A stretch of DNA of 64,000 nt from Pseudomonadota bacterium (GCA_030549795.1 JAUQQO010000054.1:50520-114519); one strand, 5' to 3'; shown: positions 28,334 through 37,986, counted from the stretch's first letter. Translations and numbers: made by a program. Notes: generated from the letters alone by a model not told the origin.

Positions 28334-30259
28334 ATGTTGCACCTGGTCCTGGTCTTTAGCCCGGCGATTGGTGCGCTCCTCGCCGGTCTGTTCGGACGTT
28401 GGTTGGGCGATCGGGGAGCCCAGCTCATCACCTGCGGGTTCATGGTGCTCTCGGCGCTCTGCGCGACCATCGGGCTGTTCCTCTACCTCGGTGAGCCGGC
28501 CTTTAAAGTTCCGCTCCTGCGCTGGATCGACGTCGGGGGCTTCGAAGCCGAGTGGGCCTTGCGGGTGGACACGCTCTCCACGGTCATGATGTTCGTGGTG
28601 AGCTTCGTTTCCTGTTTCATTCACATCTATTCGATCGGTTACATGGCCGGCGATCCGAGCGTTCCGAGGTTCATGAGCTACCTTTCGCTTTTCACCTTCG
28701 CGATGCTCATGCTCGTTACCTCGGACAATCTGTTGCAGCTCTATTTCGGTTGGGAAGGCGTAGGCGTCGCTTCCTATCTGCTCATCGGCTTTTGGTACAC
28801 GCGCGATTCGGCCTGCGCCGCAGCAATCAAGGCTTTCGTGGTCAACCGGGTGGGCGATTTCGGCCTCGCCCTCGGTGTGGCGCTGTGTTTTCTTCTCTTC
28901 GACAGTATTCAATTCGACGTCATCTTCGCCGGTGCTCAAGAGCGGGCGCACGAGATTGTCTACGCCTTCGGGCTCGAGGTGCATGCGCTCACGCTCATGT
29001 GTGTGCTGCTCTTCATCGGCGCGATGGGCAAATCGGCCCAGCTCGGCTTGCACACCTGGCTTCCCGATGCGATGGAGGGGCCAACGCCGGTCTCGGCGCT
29101 CATCCATGCCGCCACCATGGTCACCGCCGGCGTCTTTTTGGTCGCGCGCTTTTCGCCGGTGTTCGAATTCGCCCCTTCAGCCCTCGCACTCGTGACGATC
29201 ATCGGGGCTGCCACCGCCTTCTTCGCCGCGACGGTCGGGCTCACCCAGTTCGATATCAAGCGGGTCATCGCCTATTCGACCTGCTCGCAACTCGGCTACA
29301 TGTTCTTCGCTTGTGGTGTGGGTGCCTATGCCGCCGGGATTTTCCATCTCGTCACCCACGCTTTCTTTAAGGCGCTCTTGTTCTTGGGCGCCGGGTCGGT
29401 CATCCACGCCATGTCGGGCGAGCAGGACATGCGCAAGATGGGAGGGCTCGCCGCTAAGATCAAATTCACCTATGCCATGATGTGGATCGGAACACTGGCG
29501 CTTGTGGGTTTTCCCGGCACCGCTGGCTTCTTTTCCAAAGACGCCATTCTCGAGGCGGCTTGGGCCTCACATAACGAGTTCCATCTCTTCGCCTTCTGGC
29601 TCGGTCTCGGTGCTGCGGTGCTCACCGCGTTCTACTCCGGCCGGCTCATGTTTCTCACCTTCCACGGCGAATCCCGCGCCGATCACGAAGTGAGTGCGCA
29701 TGTCCACGAGAGCCCGCCCGTGATGCTCGTTCCCCTTGCCGTGCTCGCGGTCGGCGCGCTCATGGGCGGTTGGCTCGGCAGCGGCATGCTCGACCCCGAA
29801 GGACGCTTTTGGGGCGGAGCGATCTTCATTGGACCTGAGAACCACGTGCTGCACGCGATGCACGACGTCCCGCTGCTCGTAAAACTGGCGCCGACCCTTG
29901 CCATGGCGCTCGGTCTCGGGCTCGCTTGGCTCTTCTATATCGCCCGACCCGAATGGCCCGAGCGCGTCGCCAGGACTCTGCGGCCTCTTTATCTCTTCCT
30001 CTACAACAAGTGGTATTTCGACGAGCTCTACGATTTCCTCTTCGTACGCCCGGCGCTCGCGCTCGGTCGCTTGTTCTGGCAGGGAGGCGATGTCGGCATC
30101 ATCGACCGCTTCGGTCCGGACGGAGTGGCGCAAGCGGTGCTCGCCGGCGGTTTGCGCACCATTCGGCTGCAGACCGGCTATCTCTACCACTATGCGTTTG
30201 CGATGCTGATCGGCGTCGTGCTGCTCGTCGGCATCTATCTCTTCGTCTTCGGAGGCTGA
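28334..30259 (+). CDS. nuoL: NADH-quinone oxidoreductase subunit L
   Basis: 641-residue antiporter-like subunit, distal in the pump arm, with a long lateral helix near the C terminus. Blocks visible are YFGWEGVGVASYLLIGFWY, GKSAQLGLHTWLPDAMEGP and VTHAFFKALLFLGAGSVIH, including the conserved Glu and Lys residues of the proton channel. The length is normal. Confidence 0.97.
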   Translation: MLHLVLVFSPAIGALLAGLFGRWLGDRGAQLITCGFMVLSALCATIGLFLYLGEPAFKVPLLRWIDVGGFEAEWALRVDTLSTVMMFVVSFVSCFIHIYSIGYMAGDPSVPRFMSYLSLFTFAMLMLVTSDNLLQLYFGWEGVGVASYLLIGFWYTRDSACAAAIKAFVVNRVGDFGLALGVALCFLLFDSIQFDVIFAGAQERAHEIVYAFGLEVHALTLMCVLLFIGAMGKSAQLGLHTWLPDAMEGPTPVSALIHAATMVTAGVFLVARFSPVFEFAPSALALVTIIGAATAFFAATVGLTQFDIKRVIAYSTCSQLGYMFFACGVGAYAAGIFHLVTHAFFKALLFLGAGSVIHAMSGEQDMRKMGGLAAKIKFTYAMMWIGTLALVGFPGTAGFFSKDAILEAAWASHNEFHLFAFWLGLGAAVLTAFYSGRLMFLTFHGESRADHEVSAHVHESPPVMLVPLAVLAVGALMGGWLGSGMLDPEGRFWGGAIFIGPENHVLHAMHDVPLLVKLAPTLAMALGLGLAWLFYIARPEWPERVARTLRPLYLFLYNKWYFDELYDFLFVRPALALGRLFWQGGDVGIIDRFGPDGVAQAVLAGGLRTIRLQTGYLYHYAFAMLIGVVLLVGIYLFVFGG

Positions 30260-30263
30260 GCCG

Positions 30264-31802
30264 ATGAGCGATTGGCCGCTTCTTTCGCTTACCATCTTTT
30301 TGCCGCTGGTCGGCGTCGCCTTCATCCTCTTCATCCGCGGCGAGGCCGAGGTCGTCGCCCAGAACGCGCGCGCCGTGGCGCTCTGGACGGCGCTCGCTAC
30401 CTTCCTGCTCTCGCTTATGGTGTGGGCGAACTTCGATCCCACCCGAGACGGTTACCAGCTGGTCGAGCAGGCGACCTGGCTCGAGCCACTGGGCATTCGC
30501 TACCATGTCGGGATCGACGGCATCTCTCTGTGGCTCGTTCTGTTGTCGACCCTGCTCACCCTCGTCGTTGTGCTTTCCTCCTGGTATTCGGTGCAAGAGC
30601 GCGTCAAGGAATACATGATCACCTTCCTGATCATGGACACGCTCATGGTCGGGACGTTTTGCGCGCTCGACATCGTGATGTTTTACATCTTCTTCGAAGG
30701 AATCTTGATACCGATGTATCTCATCATCGGTATCTGGGGCGGGCCGCGTAGGATTTATTCGGCGTTCAAGTTCTTCTTGTACACCCTCGCCGGCTCCGTC
30801 CTCTTCCTCGTCGCCATCATCGCCATGGTGAGCGAAGCGGGGACGACCGCCATTCCGGAACTCACCCGCTACGACTTTGCGCCGGCGATGCAGACTTGGC
30901 TGTGGCTCGCGCTCTTCGCCTCCTTTGCCGTCAAAGTGCCGATGTGGCCGTTCCACACCTGGCTTCCGGATGCGCATGTGGAAGCGCCAACCGGCGGTTC
31001 GGTCTTACTCGCAGGCGTGCTCTTAAAGCTCGGCGGCTACGGATTCTTGCGCTTCTCGCTACCGATGCTGCCCGAGGCTTCGGCACTCTTCGCCCCGCTC
31101 GTCTATGCGCTCTCGATCGTGGCGATCATCTACACCTCACTCGTGGCGCTCGCCCAGACGGATATGAAAAAGCTCATCGCCTACAGCTCGGTGGCGCACA
31201 TGGGCATCGTCACCATCGGCTGCTTTACCGCCAATCCGCTCGGGCTCGCGGGAGCGCTCGTGCAGATGCTGAGCCACGGCCTGGTCTCTGCAGCCCTGTT
31301 CATGGTCGTCGGCGTCGTCTACGACCGCATCCATTCGCGCGAGATCGCCGCCTATGGTGGGCTCGCCGAGCGCATGCCGATCTACGCCACCTTGTTCATG
31401 CTGTTCACGCTCGCATCGGTGGGATTGCCCGGCACCGCCGGCTTCGTCGGCGAAGTCTTGGTCATCGTTGGGATCTTCAACGTGACCCCGGCGACCCCGG
31501 TCATTCCCGCGCAGGGCAGCTGGGTGGCGCTTTTGGCCGCCACCGGCATGGTGCTCGGCGCCGCCTACATGCTGTGGCTGTACCGAAGGGTCATCTTCGG
31601 CGCACTCGAGAAAGCCAGCCTTGCCACGATCAAGGATCTCCGCCTCAATGAGATCGCAGCCTTCGCGCCGCTCGTGATCCTCGTCATCCTCATGGGGGTC
31701 TATCCCTCCTTCTTTACCGATCCGATGATGCCCGCGATCGAGCGGGTGCTGGCCGAGATCGGAGCCTCGAGCCCGACCCGCGCTGCTGCGCTTGTCCCAT
31801 GA
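30264..31802 (+). CDS. nuoM: NADH-quinone oxidoreductase subunit M
   Basis: 512-residue antiporter-like pump subunit. FFEGILIPMYLIIGIWGG holds the key Glu, and KVPMWPFHTWLPDAHVEAP and LIAYSSVAHMGIVTIG the channel Lys and His region. It overlaps nuoN by four bases (ATGA). Confidence 0.97.
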   Translation: MSDWPLLSLTIFLPLVGVAFILFIRGEAEVVAQNARAVALWTALATFLLSLMVWANFDPTRDGYQLVEQATWLEPLGIRYHVGIDGISLWLVLLSTLLTLVVVLSSWYSVQERVKEYMITFLIMDTLMVGTFCALDIVMFYIFFEGILIPMYLIIGIWGGPRRIYSAFKFFLYTLAGSVLFLVAIIAMVSEAGTTAIPELTRYDFAPAMQTWLWLALFASFAVKVPMWPFHTWLPDAHVEAPTGGSVLLAGVLLKLGGYGFLRFSLPMLPEASALFAPLVYALSIVAIIYTSLVALAQTDMKKLIAYSSVAHMGIVTIGCFTANPLGLAGALVQMLSHGLVSAALFMVVGVVYDRIHSREIAAYGGLAERMPIYATLFMLFTLASVGLPGTAGFVGEVLVIVGIFNVTPATPVIPAQGSWVALLAATGMVLGAAYMLWLYRRVIFGALEKASLATIKDLRLNEIAAFAPLVILVILMGVYPSFFTDPMMPAIERVLAEIGASSPTRAAALVP

Positions 31803-33283
31803 GCACGACCATGCCCGCCCTCGATCTCGTCCCCCTCCTTCCCGAAGTCGTGCTCGCCGTCGCCGCACTCGTCCTGTTGCTGCTCGGTGCAGCGAGCGAG
31901 CGCCGCACGCGGACGAGCGAAACCAGCGGGGAGGCGGCGGCGATCGTGACACCGCTCGTCGTCGCCGCTCTGCTCGTGGCCGCTGTGCTCGCCGCGGTGC
32001 TCGACAAGACCCCAGGCTTGGTGCTCGGCGGTCATTTCCGCTTCGACGGCTTTGCTGCGGTACTTAAGGTCCTGGTCCTGGTCGCGGCGGCGGCGAGCCT
32101 GTTGCTCGTGAGCAGCTATCAGGAAGACGAGCGGATCGACCGCTTCGAGTTCCCGCTTCTCGCCCTCTTTTCGGCGATCGGCATGAGCCTCATGGTAAGC
32201 GCCGAATCCTTGCTCGGCCTTTACATGGCGCTCGAGCTGCAGAGCCTGCCGCTGTATGTGATGGCCGCCTTCCAGCGCGACCGGCTGCGCGCGAGCGAAG
32301 CGGGCCTGAAATATTTTGTCTTGGGCGCGCTCGCTTCGGGCATGCTGTTGTACGGCTGTTCGCTGGTCTACGGTTTCGCCGGCACCCTCGCCTTTTCCGA
32401 ACTCGCGGCCCAGTTCGGCCCCGGCGCCCCGCAGGGGATGCCGATCGGCGTGCTCGTCGGGCTCGTGTTCGTGATCGCCGGGCTCGCCTTCAAGCTCGCG
32501 GCGGTGCCCTTTCACATGTGGACGCCCGACGTTTACGAGGGCGCTCCGACCTCGACCACAGCCTTCCTCGCCGCTGCTCCCAAACTCGCTGCCTTGGGCC
32601 TCGCTGTGCGCCTGTTGAGCGGTCCCTTCGCCGATTGGGCACCGCAGTGGCAGCAGGTGATCGTGCTGCTCGCCGTCGCCTCCATGCTGCTCGGTGCCTT
32701 CGCCGGGCTCGTGCAGACCAACATCAAGCGTCTTATGGCCTATTCCGGGATCGCCAATATCGGCTTCGCGCTCGTAGGCGTTGCAGCGGGAACGAACGAG
32801 GGAATCGAGGCGGCGCTCGTCTACATGATCATCTACATCGTCATGGTTCTCGGAGCCTTCGGCTGCATCCTCGCCATGCGGCGAGAGGGTCGCTATGTGG
32901 AGGAGATCGCTGAACTCGCCGGTCTCTCGCAGCGGCGTCCGCTCATGGCGGCCGCGCTCGCCTTGCTGATGTTCTCGCTCGCCGGCATTCCGCCGCTCGC
33001 CGGATTCTTCGGCAAATACTTCGTCTTTCTCGCAGCCGTTCGGGCCGATCTCGTCTGGCTCGCGGTGCTCGGCCTTCTCGCGAGCGTGGTGGCCGCCTAT
33101 TATTATTTGCGGATCGTCAAGCTCATCTACTTCGATCCCGCAGCCGAACCCTTCGAGCCTCCGGCAGCGCCCGGTCTTCAGATCGTGACCGCACTCTCGG
33201 TTGTGTTCGTGCTCGGGTTCGTCGTCGTACCCGGTCCGGTGTTCGCCGCGGCCAGGCTCGCCGCCGCGGCACTCGCGCGATGA
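31799..33283 (+). CDS. nuoN: NADH-quinone oxidoreductase subunit N
   Basis: 494-residue antiporter-like subunit, the last of complex I. Recognisable blocks are MALELQSLPLYVMAAF, FKLAAVPFHMWTPDVYEGAP and LMAYSGIANIGFALVG. It is followed with a four-base overlap by birA. Confidence 0.97.
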   Translation: MSTTMPALDLVPLLPEVVLAVAALVLLLLGAASERRTRTSETSGEAAAIVTPLVVAALLVAAVLAAVLDKTPGLVLGGHFRFDGFAAVLKVLVLVAAAASLLLVSSYQEDERIDRFEFPLLALFSAIGMSLMVSAESLLGLYMALELQSLPLYVMAAFQRDRLRASEAGLKYFVLGALASGMLLYGCSLVYGFAGTLAFSELAAQFGPGAPQGMPIGVLVGLVFVIAGLAFKLAAVPFHMWTPDVYEGAPTSTTAFLAAAPKLAALGLAVRLLSGPFADWAPQWQQVIVLLAVASMLLGAFAGLVQTNIKRLMAYSGIANIGFALVGVAAGTNEGIEAALVYMIIYIVMVLGAFGCILAMRREGRYVEEIAELAGLSQRRPLMAAALALLMFSLAGIPPLAGFFGKYFVFLAAVRADLVWLAVLGLLASVVAAYYYLRIVKLIYFDPAAEPFEPPAAPGLQIVTALSVVFVLGFVVVPGPVFAAARLAAAALAR

Positions 33284-34068
33284 GCGACGCGCCGCTCTGG
33301 GCCTGCCGGGTCGAGCTCCACGAAGAGGTCACGAGCACCAACGATTGCGCGCGCGCAGCCGCCCTGCGCGGCGAAGCAGCGGGTCTGTGGGTCGTCGCCC
33401 GCCGCCAGACGGCCGGACGCGGACGGCTGGGCCGTCCATGGCACTCGCCGCCCGGCAATTTCTACGGTTCGCTTTTGCTTCGCCCCAAAAGACCGCTTGC
33501 CGAATGCGCCACGCTCTCGCTCGTGGCCGCGCTCGCGGTGGCCGAAGCTGTGGAAGAGCTCGTCGCCGGTCGCATCGCACCTGCCGTCAAATGGCCGAAC
33601 GACGTGCTGGTTGGGCCCGCGAAGCTGGCCGGCATCCTTACCGAGGCGATCGCCGGCACGATGGGCTCGTGCGAGGCGCTCGTACTCGGCATCGGCGTTA
33701 ACCTCGCGCACCATCCCACGGACATCGACCGCCCCGCGACCTCGCTCAAGGCTCTGGGGCTTCCCGTGCCGACGGTGGACGCGTTCCTCACCGCGCTCGA
33801 CCGACGCTTGCAGGTGCGGATCGGCGCGTGGGAACGTGAAGGCTTCGGCGCCGTGCGCGTGAGCTGGCTTGCGCGTGCGGCCGGGTTGGGCGCATGCGTG
33901 CGCATCGTGGTTGGCGATCGCGTCCACGAAGGCCGGTTCGTGGCTCTCGAATCTGATGGCAGCATTCTGATCGAAGAACCGGGCGGGGCGTTGCGCCGCT
34001 TCACGGCGGGCGAACTCGTCCTCGATCAGGGATCGGCACCTTCAAGCGCGCTTGCGCGGCCGCTATGA
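33280..34068 (+). CDS. birA: biotin--[acetyl-CoA-carboxylase] ligase
   Basis: 262 residues. Attaches biotin to carboxylase carrier proteins by way of biotinyl-AMP. The ligase signature GRGRLGRPWHSPPGNFYGSL and the KWPNDVLVG block are present. There is no N-terminal helix-turn-helix, so it is a monofunctional ligase without repressor activity. It overlaps nuoN by four bases and precedes coaX, an arrangement common in alphaproteobacteria. Confidence 0.95.
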   Translation: MSDAPLWACRVELHEEVTSTNDCARAAALRGEAAGLWVVARRQTAGRGRLGRPWHSPPGNFYGSLLLRPKRPLAECATLSLVAALAVAEAVEELVAGRIAPAVKWPNDVLVGPAKLAGILTEAIAGTMGSCEALVLGIGVNLAHHPTDIDRPATSLKALGLPVPTVDAFLTALDRRLQVRIGAWEREGFGAVRVSWLARAAGLGACVRIVVGDRVHEGRFVALESDGSILIEEPGGALRRFTAGELVLDQGSAPSSALARPL

Positions 34069-34104
34069 GGATCGACCTCGGCTATCTCGGTGGAAGATCG
34101 GCCC

Positions 34105-34905
34105 ATGCTCCTTGCGATCGACGTCGGCAACACCAACACCGTCTTCGCGCTCTACCGAGAGCGCGAACAGCTGGGCCAATGGCGTCTGTCGACCAACCGC
34201 GAGCGCACGGCCGAGGAATACGCCGCGTTTTTGATCCAACTCATGCGCCTTAAGGGCTTTGCACCGGAAGGCGTAAGTGCGGTGGTGATCGCCTCGGTGG
34301 TGCCGCCCGCGGTGGCGCCGCTTAGGCGGATGAGTGCCGAATTCTTCGGTTGCACGGCCTTCGTGGTGGGGGAGGACCTCGACTACCCGATCCGCATCGC
34401 GCTTCCCAACCCGGGCGAAGTCGGTGCTGACCGCGTGGTCAATGCGGTGGCGGCGATCAAACGCTACGCTCCGCCGCTTGTGATCGTCGACTTCGGCACC
34501 GCCACCACCTTCGATGTGGTGGACAGCGAGGGTACCTATCGCGGCGGGGCGATCGCTCCCGGTATCAACCTCTCGATCGATGCGCTCGCACGCGCTGCCG
34601 CTAAGCTGCCGCGGATCGCCGTCGCAGCACCGGAGCGGGTCATCGGGCGCTCGACGATCGAGGCCATGCAATCCGGGATTTTTTGGGGCTACGTGGGGTT
34701 GATCGAGGGACTCGTCAAACGAATCGTCAACGAATACGGATCGCCTATGACGGTGATCGCGACCGGCGGGCTCGCGCCGCTCTTCTTCGAGCGCGCCGGG
34801 CTCTTCAACCATCTCGATCCCGATCTGACGATGGCCGGGCTGCTCGAGATCTACGAGCGCAATCGCGAACGCGTGCGGGCAGGCAAGCGCAAGGGACAGA
34901 AGTGA
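34105..34905 (+). CDS. coaX: type III pantothenate kinase
   Basis: 266 residues. Phosphorylates pantothenate in the first step of CoA synthesis. ASKHA-fold motifs visible are LLAIDVGNTNT, GADRVVNAVAA and DFGTATTFDVVD. The ATG at 34105 is favoured because GGTGGAAG lies about eight bases upstream; a GTG at 34090 is an in-frame alternative. The stop overlaps the RNase J start by one base. Confidence 0.95.
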   Translation: MLLAIDVGNTNTVFALYREREQLGQWRLSTNRERTAEEYAAFLIQLMRLKGFAPEGVSAVVIASVVPPAVAPLRRMSAEFFGCTAFVVGEDLDYPIRIALPNPGEVGADRVVNAVAAIKRYAPPLVIVDFGTATTFDVVDSEGTYRGGAIAPGINLSIDALARAAAKLPRIAVAAPERVIGRSTIEAMQSGIFWGYVGLIEGLVKRIVNEYGSPMTVIATGGLAPLFFERAGLFNHLDPDLTMAGLLEIYERNRERVRAGKRKGQK

Positions 34906-36605
34906 TGGCCGAAGAGCTTCGCTTTGCGGCCTTGGGCGGGGTCGGCGAGATCGGCATGAACGCCTATCTCTACGGCTTTGGGCAGGCGTGGCTGCTCGTC
35001 GATCTGGGGCTTGGATTTGCCGATGATCGTCTGCCCGGGGTCGATATCGTCCTGCCCGATCCGCGCTTTGTGGAGGCCGAGAAAGACAAGCTCGCTGGCC
35101 TTGTGCTCACCCACGCGCACGAAGACCATCTCGGTGCCGTTCCCTATCTTTGGCCGCGGCTCGGCTGTCCGATCTATTGTACCCGCTTCGCTGCCGCCGT
35201 ATTGCGCCGCAAGCTCGCGGACTTCGGCATCTCGGCTGGGGACGCCATCCGCGAAGTTGAGCCTCGGCGCGAGTTCACGGTCGGACCCTTTCGCTGCCGT
35301 TTCCTCCACGTCACCCACTCGATCCCGGAATCGAATGCGCTCGTCATCGAAACATCCTTAGGGCGCGTCCTCCACACCGGCGACTGGAAGCTCGACCCGG
35401 CTCCGCTTTTGGGACCGACGACCGACCGCGACGGCCTTGAGGAACTCGGTAACGCGCGGGTGCTCGCTATGATCGGCGACAGCACCAACGTGCTCTCGGC
35501 CGGTTCCTCGGGCTCGGAAGCCGAGTTGCGCGACAGCCTCATGGAGCTGGTGGCAGCGCAGCCGAACCGAGTCGTCTTTACCACCTTCGCCTCCAACATC
35601 GTGCGCATGGAAACGGCGATCCTGGCGGGGGTGGCAGCCGGCCGGCGTCCCTTCGTCATCGGACGGTCGATGCGGCGGATGCTCGAAGCGGCGCGCGAAG
35701 TGGGCTACCTCGACGATCTTCCTCCGCTCGGCGACGAGCGGGAGATCATGGAGCTGCCGCGCCATCGGGTGCTCGCCCTCGTCACCGGCAGCCAAGGCGA
35801 GGCGCGCAGCGCCTTACAGCGCATCGCTGCCGGCAACCATCCGCGCTTGAAGCTCGAACGCGGGGATACGGTGATCTTCTCGGCCAAGATCATTCCCGGC
35901 AACGAGCGGGTGCTCTTCGATCTCCACAATCAGCTCGTGAGCCAAGGGGTGGAGGTGATCACCGAAGAGGACCATTTCGTGCATGTTTCAGGTCACCCGT
36001 GCCGCGACGAACTCGAGCAGATGTACCGTTGGATCCGACCCAAGATCGCGATTCCCGTGCACGGCGAGGCCCGCCATCTGCAGGCGCATCTCCGCTTTGC
36101 CAAAAAGCTCGGTGCCGAGCAGGTCCTGCTCGTCAGCGACGGGGATCTCGTGCGCCTCGCCCCGGGGCCAGCGAGTGTCGTCGGGCGGATCCCGGTGGGC
36201 CGACTGGCGGTCGATGGAGGCGAGCTCGTCGATGCCGACGACGAGCTGTTCCGCACGCGCCGCCGCCTCGCCGGCAACGGGGTGATCAACGTGAGCTTGG
36301 TGCTCGACGAGCACGGCAGTCTGTTGGCCGACCCGCGCGTCTCGGCCGCCGGGGTCGTCGACCCGGCACGGCTCGAGCGTCTTAAGAGCGCGCTCGTCGA
36401 TGCGGTTGCGGAGGCGATCGAGGCGCTCGACGACGAAGCGGTGCGCGATGATCGCGAGGTCGAGGAAGCAGTTCGAGTCGCCGTGCGCCAAGCGCTCGAT
36501 TTGCCGCGCGATCGGCGTCCGCTTGTGGAGACCCACATCACCCGGCTGGACGCCGAGACGCTCGCGCGCCTTGAGGACGAAGCGGAAGGAGCGCTCACGC
36601 GATGA
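34905..36605 (+). CDS. rnj: ribonuclease J
   Basis: 566-residue metallo-beta-lactamase/beta-CASP nuclease for RNA processing and decay, with endonuclease and 5'-exonuclease activity in the family. The metal site THAHEDHLGAVPYLW and the beta-CASP segment GDSTNVLSAGSSGSEAEL are intact, and the C-terminal domain (from about residue 450) is present. It sits between coaX and mce. Confidence 0.95.
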   Translation: MAEELRFAALGGVGEIGMNAYLYGFGQAWLLVDLGLGFADDRLPGVDIVLPDPRFVEAEKDKLAGLVLTHAHEDHLGAVPYLWPRLGCPIYCTRFAAAVLRRKLADFGISAGDAIREVEPRREFTVGPFRCRFLHVTHSIPESNALVIETSLGRVLHTGDWKLDPAPLLGPTTDRDGLEELGNARVLAMIGDSTNVLSAGSSGSEAELRDSLMELVAAQPNRVVFTTFASNIVRMETAILAGVAAGRRPFVIGRSMRRMLEAAREVGYLDDLPPLGDEREIMELPRHRVLALVTGSQGEARSALQRIAAGNHPRLKLERGDTVIFSAKIIPGNERVLFDLHNQLVSQGVEVITEEDHFVHVSGHPCRDELEQMYRWIRPKIAIPVHGEARHLQAHLRFAKKLGAEQVLLVSDGDLVRLAPGPASVVGRIPVGRLAVDGGELVDADDELFRTRRRLAGNGVINVSLVLDEHGSLLADPRVSAAGVVDPARLERLKSALVDAVAEAIEALDDEAVRDDREVEEAVRVAVRQALDLPRDRRPLVETHITRLDAETLARLEDEAEGALTR

Positions 36606-37006
36606 TCGGAAAGCTCAACCATGTCGCCATCGCCGTTCCCGATCTCGAGGCGGCGCGTGCGTTCTATCGCGACGTTTTGGGGGCGAGCGTATCCGAGATC
36701 GTCGATCAGCCCGAGCACGGCGTGCGCACCGTGTTCGTTGAACTGCCGAATACCAAGATCGAACTCTTGGGCGTGTTGGGCGACGCCTCGCCGATCGCCG
36801 GTTTTCTCGCCCGCAATCCTTCTGGTGGAATCCACCACCTGTGCCTCGAAGTCGAAGACATCCGCGCTGCTCGCGACCAACTGCGGGCACGTGGCGTGCG
36901 GGTGCTGGGGGAGGGGGAGCCCAAGATCGGTGCCCACGGCAAGCCTGTGCTCTTCCTGCACCCCAAGGACGCCTTCGGCACGCTCCTGGAGCTCGAGCAG
37001 GCGTGA
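36602..37006 (+). CDS. mce: methylmalonyl-CoA epimerase
   Basis: 134-residue glyoxalase/VOC-fold enzyme that interconverts the 2R and 2S forms of methylmalonyl-CoA in propionate metabolism. Metal ligands are in KLNHVAIAVPDLEAAR, GGIHHLCLEVEDI and the C-terminal GTLLELEQA. It overlaps the RNase J stop by four bases. Confidence 0.93.
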   Translation: MIGKLNHVAIAVPDLEAARAFYRDVLGASVSEIVDQPEHGVRTVFVELPNTKIELLGVLGDASPIAGFLARNPSGGIHHLCLEVEDIRAARDQLRARGVRVLGEGEPKIGAHGKPVLFLHPKDAFGTLLELEQA

Positions 37007-37018
37007 GCGTATCCGAAT

Positions 37019-37261
37019 ATGAGGCTGTTCGAGGCCATCGTCGTCTTTTCGGTCGCTTGGTGGCTCATCCTCTTCATGGTCCTGCCGTGGGGGGCTCAAC
37101 CACCGGCTGAGCCGGTCCCCGGCACCGTACCGTCGGCTCCCGCCCGGCCGCGCCTGCTCCTTAAGTTCGCGATCACCACCGTGCTCGCTCTCCTCGTCAC
37201 GCTCGCGATCAAGGCGGTGATCGAAAGCGGCCTCATCACGCTGCGGCCGGCGCCTGTCTGA
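37019..37261 (+). CDS. DUF1467 family small membrane protein
   Basis: 80 residues with two transmembrane helices (AIVVFSVAWWLILFMVLPWG and LLLKFAITTVLALLVTLAIK) joined by a Pro-rich loop. The DUF1467 family has unknown function and regularly follows mce in alphaproteobacteria. It is the last gene of the nuo-to-mce run. Confidence 0.88.
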   Translation: MRLFEAIVVFSVAWWLILFMVLPWGAQPPAEPVPGTVPSAPARPRLLLKFAITTVLALLVTLAIKAVIESGLITLRPAPV

Positions 37262-37434
37262 GGATAGCCCGCACCGCTTTTGACCCTGCGCTCCGTCGTG
37301 GAACGACGCTCGTTTCGGCGCGCGCGGAGCCGACCCGTCGGGCCTTGGTGCAAACTCGCTAAATTTTTAGTGAACTACTCCTAAAGTCCCGCACGAAAGT
37401 TCGCGCAGCCGGCGATCGCCACAACGTTTTCCTC

Positions 37435-37463
37435 TTGCAGCGATCTTCAACCTCTGGCATAGA
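37435..37463 (+). promoter_or_regulatory. possible sigma-70-type promoter of the small RNA
   Basis: TTGCAG (37435-37440) and CATAGA (37458-37463) are separated by 17 bases, a reasonable match to a housekeeping promoter, and would start transcription near 37470. Weak on its own; supported by the terminated RNA candidate just downstream. Confidence 0.4.
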
Positions 37464-37469
37464 ACTTCC

Positions 37470-37554
37470 GTGTTCATGGGTTTCCCCTGTGACACCCGAC
37501 TTGAGGCGTTTCCTCCCTACCACTAGCCGGGGTTAAGGCCCCGGCTTTCTTTTT
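37470..37554 (+). ncRNA. candidate small RNA with CCTCCC (anti-Shine-Dalgarno) motif
   Basis: The 440 bases between 37261 and 37702 contain no convincing gene, but a compact transcription unit can be read. A promoter-like pair is followed by about 85 bases that include a segment around 37508-37516 with TTTCCTCCC, able to pair with ribosome-binding sites, and a perfect terminator. Many alphaproteobacterial trans-acting small RNAs, for example the suhB-like and related families, are about this size and have a CUCCC stretch just before the terminator. The family is inferred from pattern and not tested. Nothing was seen in the rest of 37262-37434. Confidence 0.5.
37525..37554 (+). terminator. intrinsic terminator of the small RNA candidate
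   Basis: Stem GCCGGGG (37526-37532) and CCCCGGC (37539-37545), loop of six bases, closing A-T pair outside, followed by TTTCTTTTT. It is a strong rho-independent terminator on the plus strand. Confidence 0.85.
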
Positions 37555-37701
37555 CTGCCCGCACCTGCGCGACCCTTACAACCTGCGATAGAAACGCCGC
37601 TCGCCCGGTAAGGTTAGCAACGCTTCACACCTGCTCTTTCACTTCGCGCTACATTGGGCGCTGCCGGCCGGGCCCAACCGGCACAGCCAAAAGGAAACGC
37701 G

Positions 37702-37986
37702 ATGTTTACCTTCGACCCTCGTCTCGCCGCCCCTGTCCTCGCCGCCTTTGTCCTCGGAGCGGCGTTGCGGCTCGAAGCTGCGCAACAGGGCTCCCTTGCT
37801 GTCACTGTCGAGGTCGTGCCGGGCTGCCGCATCACCTCAGCCGCGGGCACAAGCGAGGTCGTCGCATGCCCGCCGCACCGGAGCTTCCCGTCGCGCAGCC
37901 GTCAGCTGGCGCCGCCACAGCCCGGCAACGCAACCGCACCGCTCGCGGTGACGCCGGAGGCGGGGTATCTGACCTTGATCTTTTGA
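37702..37986 (+). CDS. small secreted protein, function unknown
   Basis: 94 residues from ATG 37702 with AAAAGGAAA upstream. An N-terminal hydrophobic segment (LAAPVLAAFVLGAALRLEA) looks like a signal peptide with cleavage near residue 22. The mature part (SLAVTVEVVPGCRITSAAG, and a short tail ending YLTLIF) loosely resembles the strands of spore-coat-U/chaperone-usher-type pilin domains but is shorter. That likeness is weak and the function is not assigned. Confidence 0.5.
   Translation: MFTFDPRLAAPVLAAFVLGAALRLEAAQQGSLAVTVEVVPGCRITSAAGTSEVVACPPHRSFPSRSRQLAPPQPGNATAPLAVTPEAGYLTLIF

Noticed and set aside
34683..34904. Upstream extension of the RNase J frame into coaX
   Set aside because: The ATG at 34905 overlaps the coaX stop and gives the normal N terminus; the extension is out-of-frame coaX sequence.
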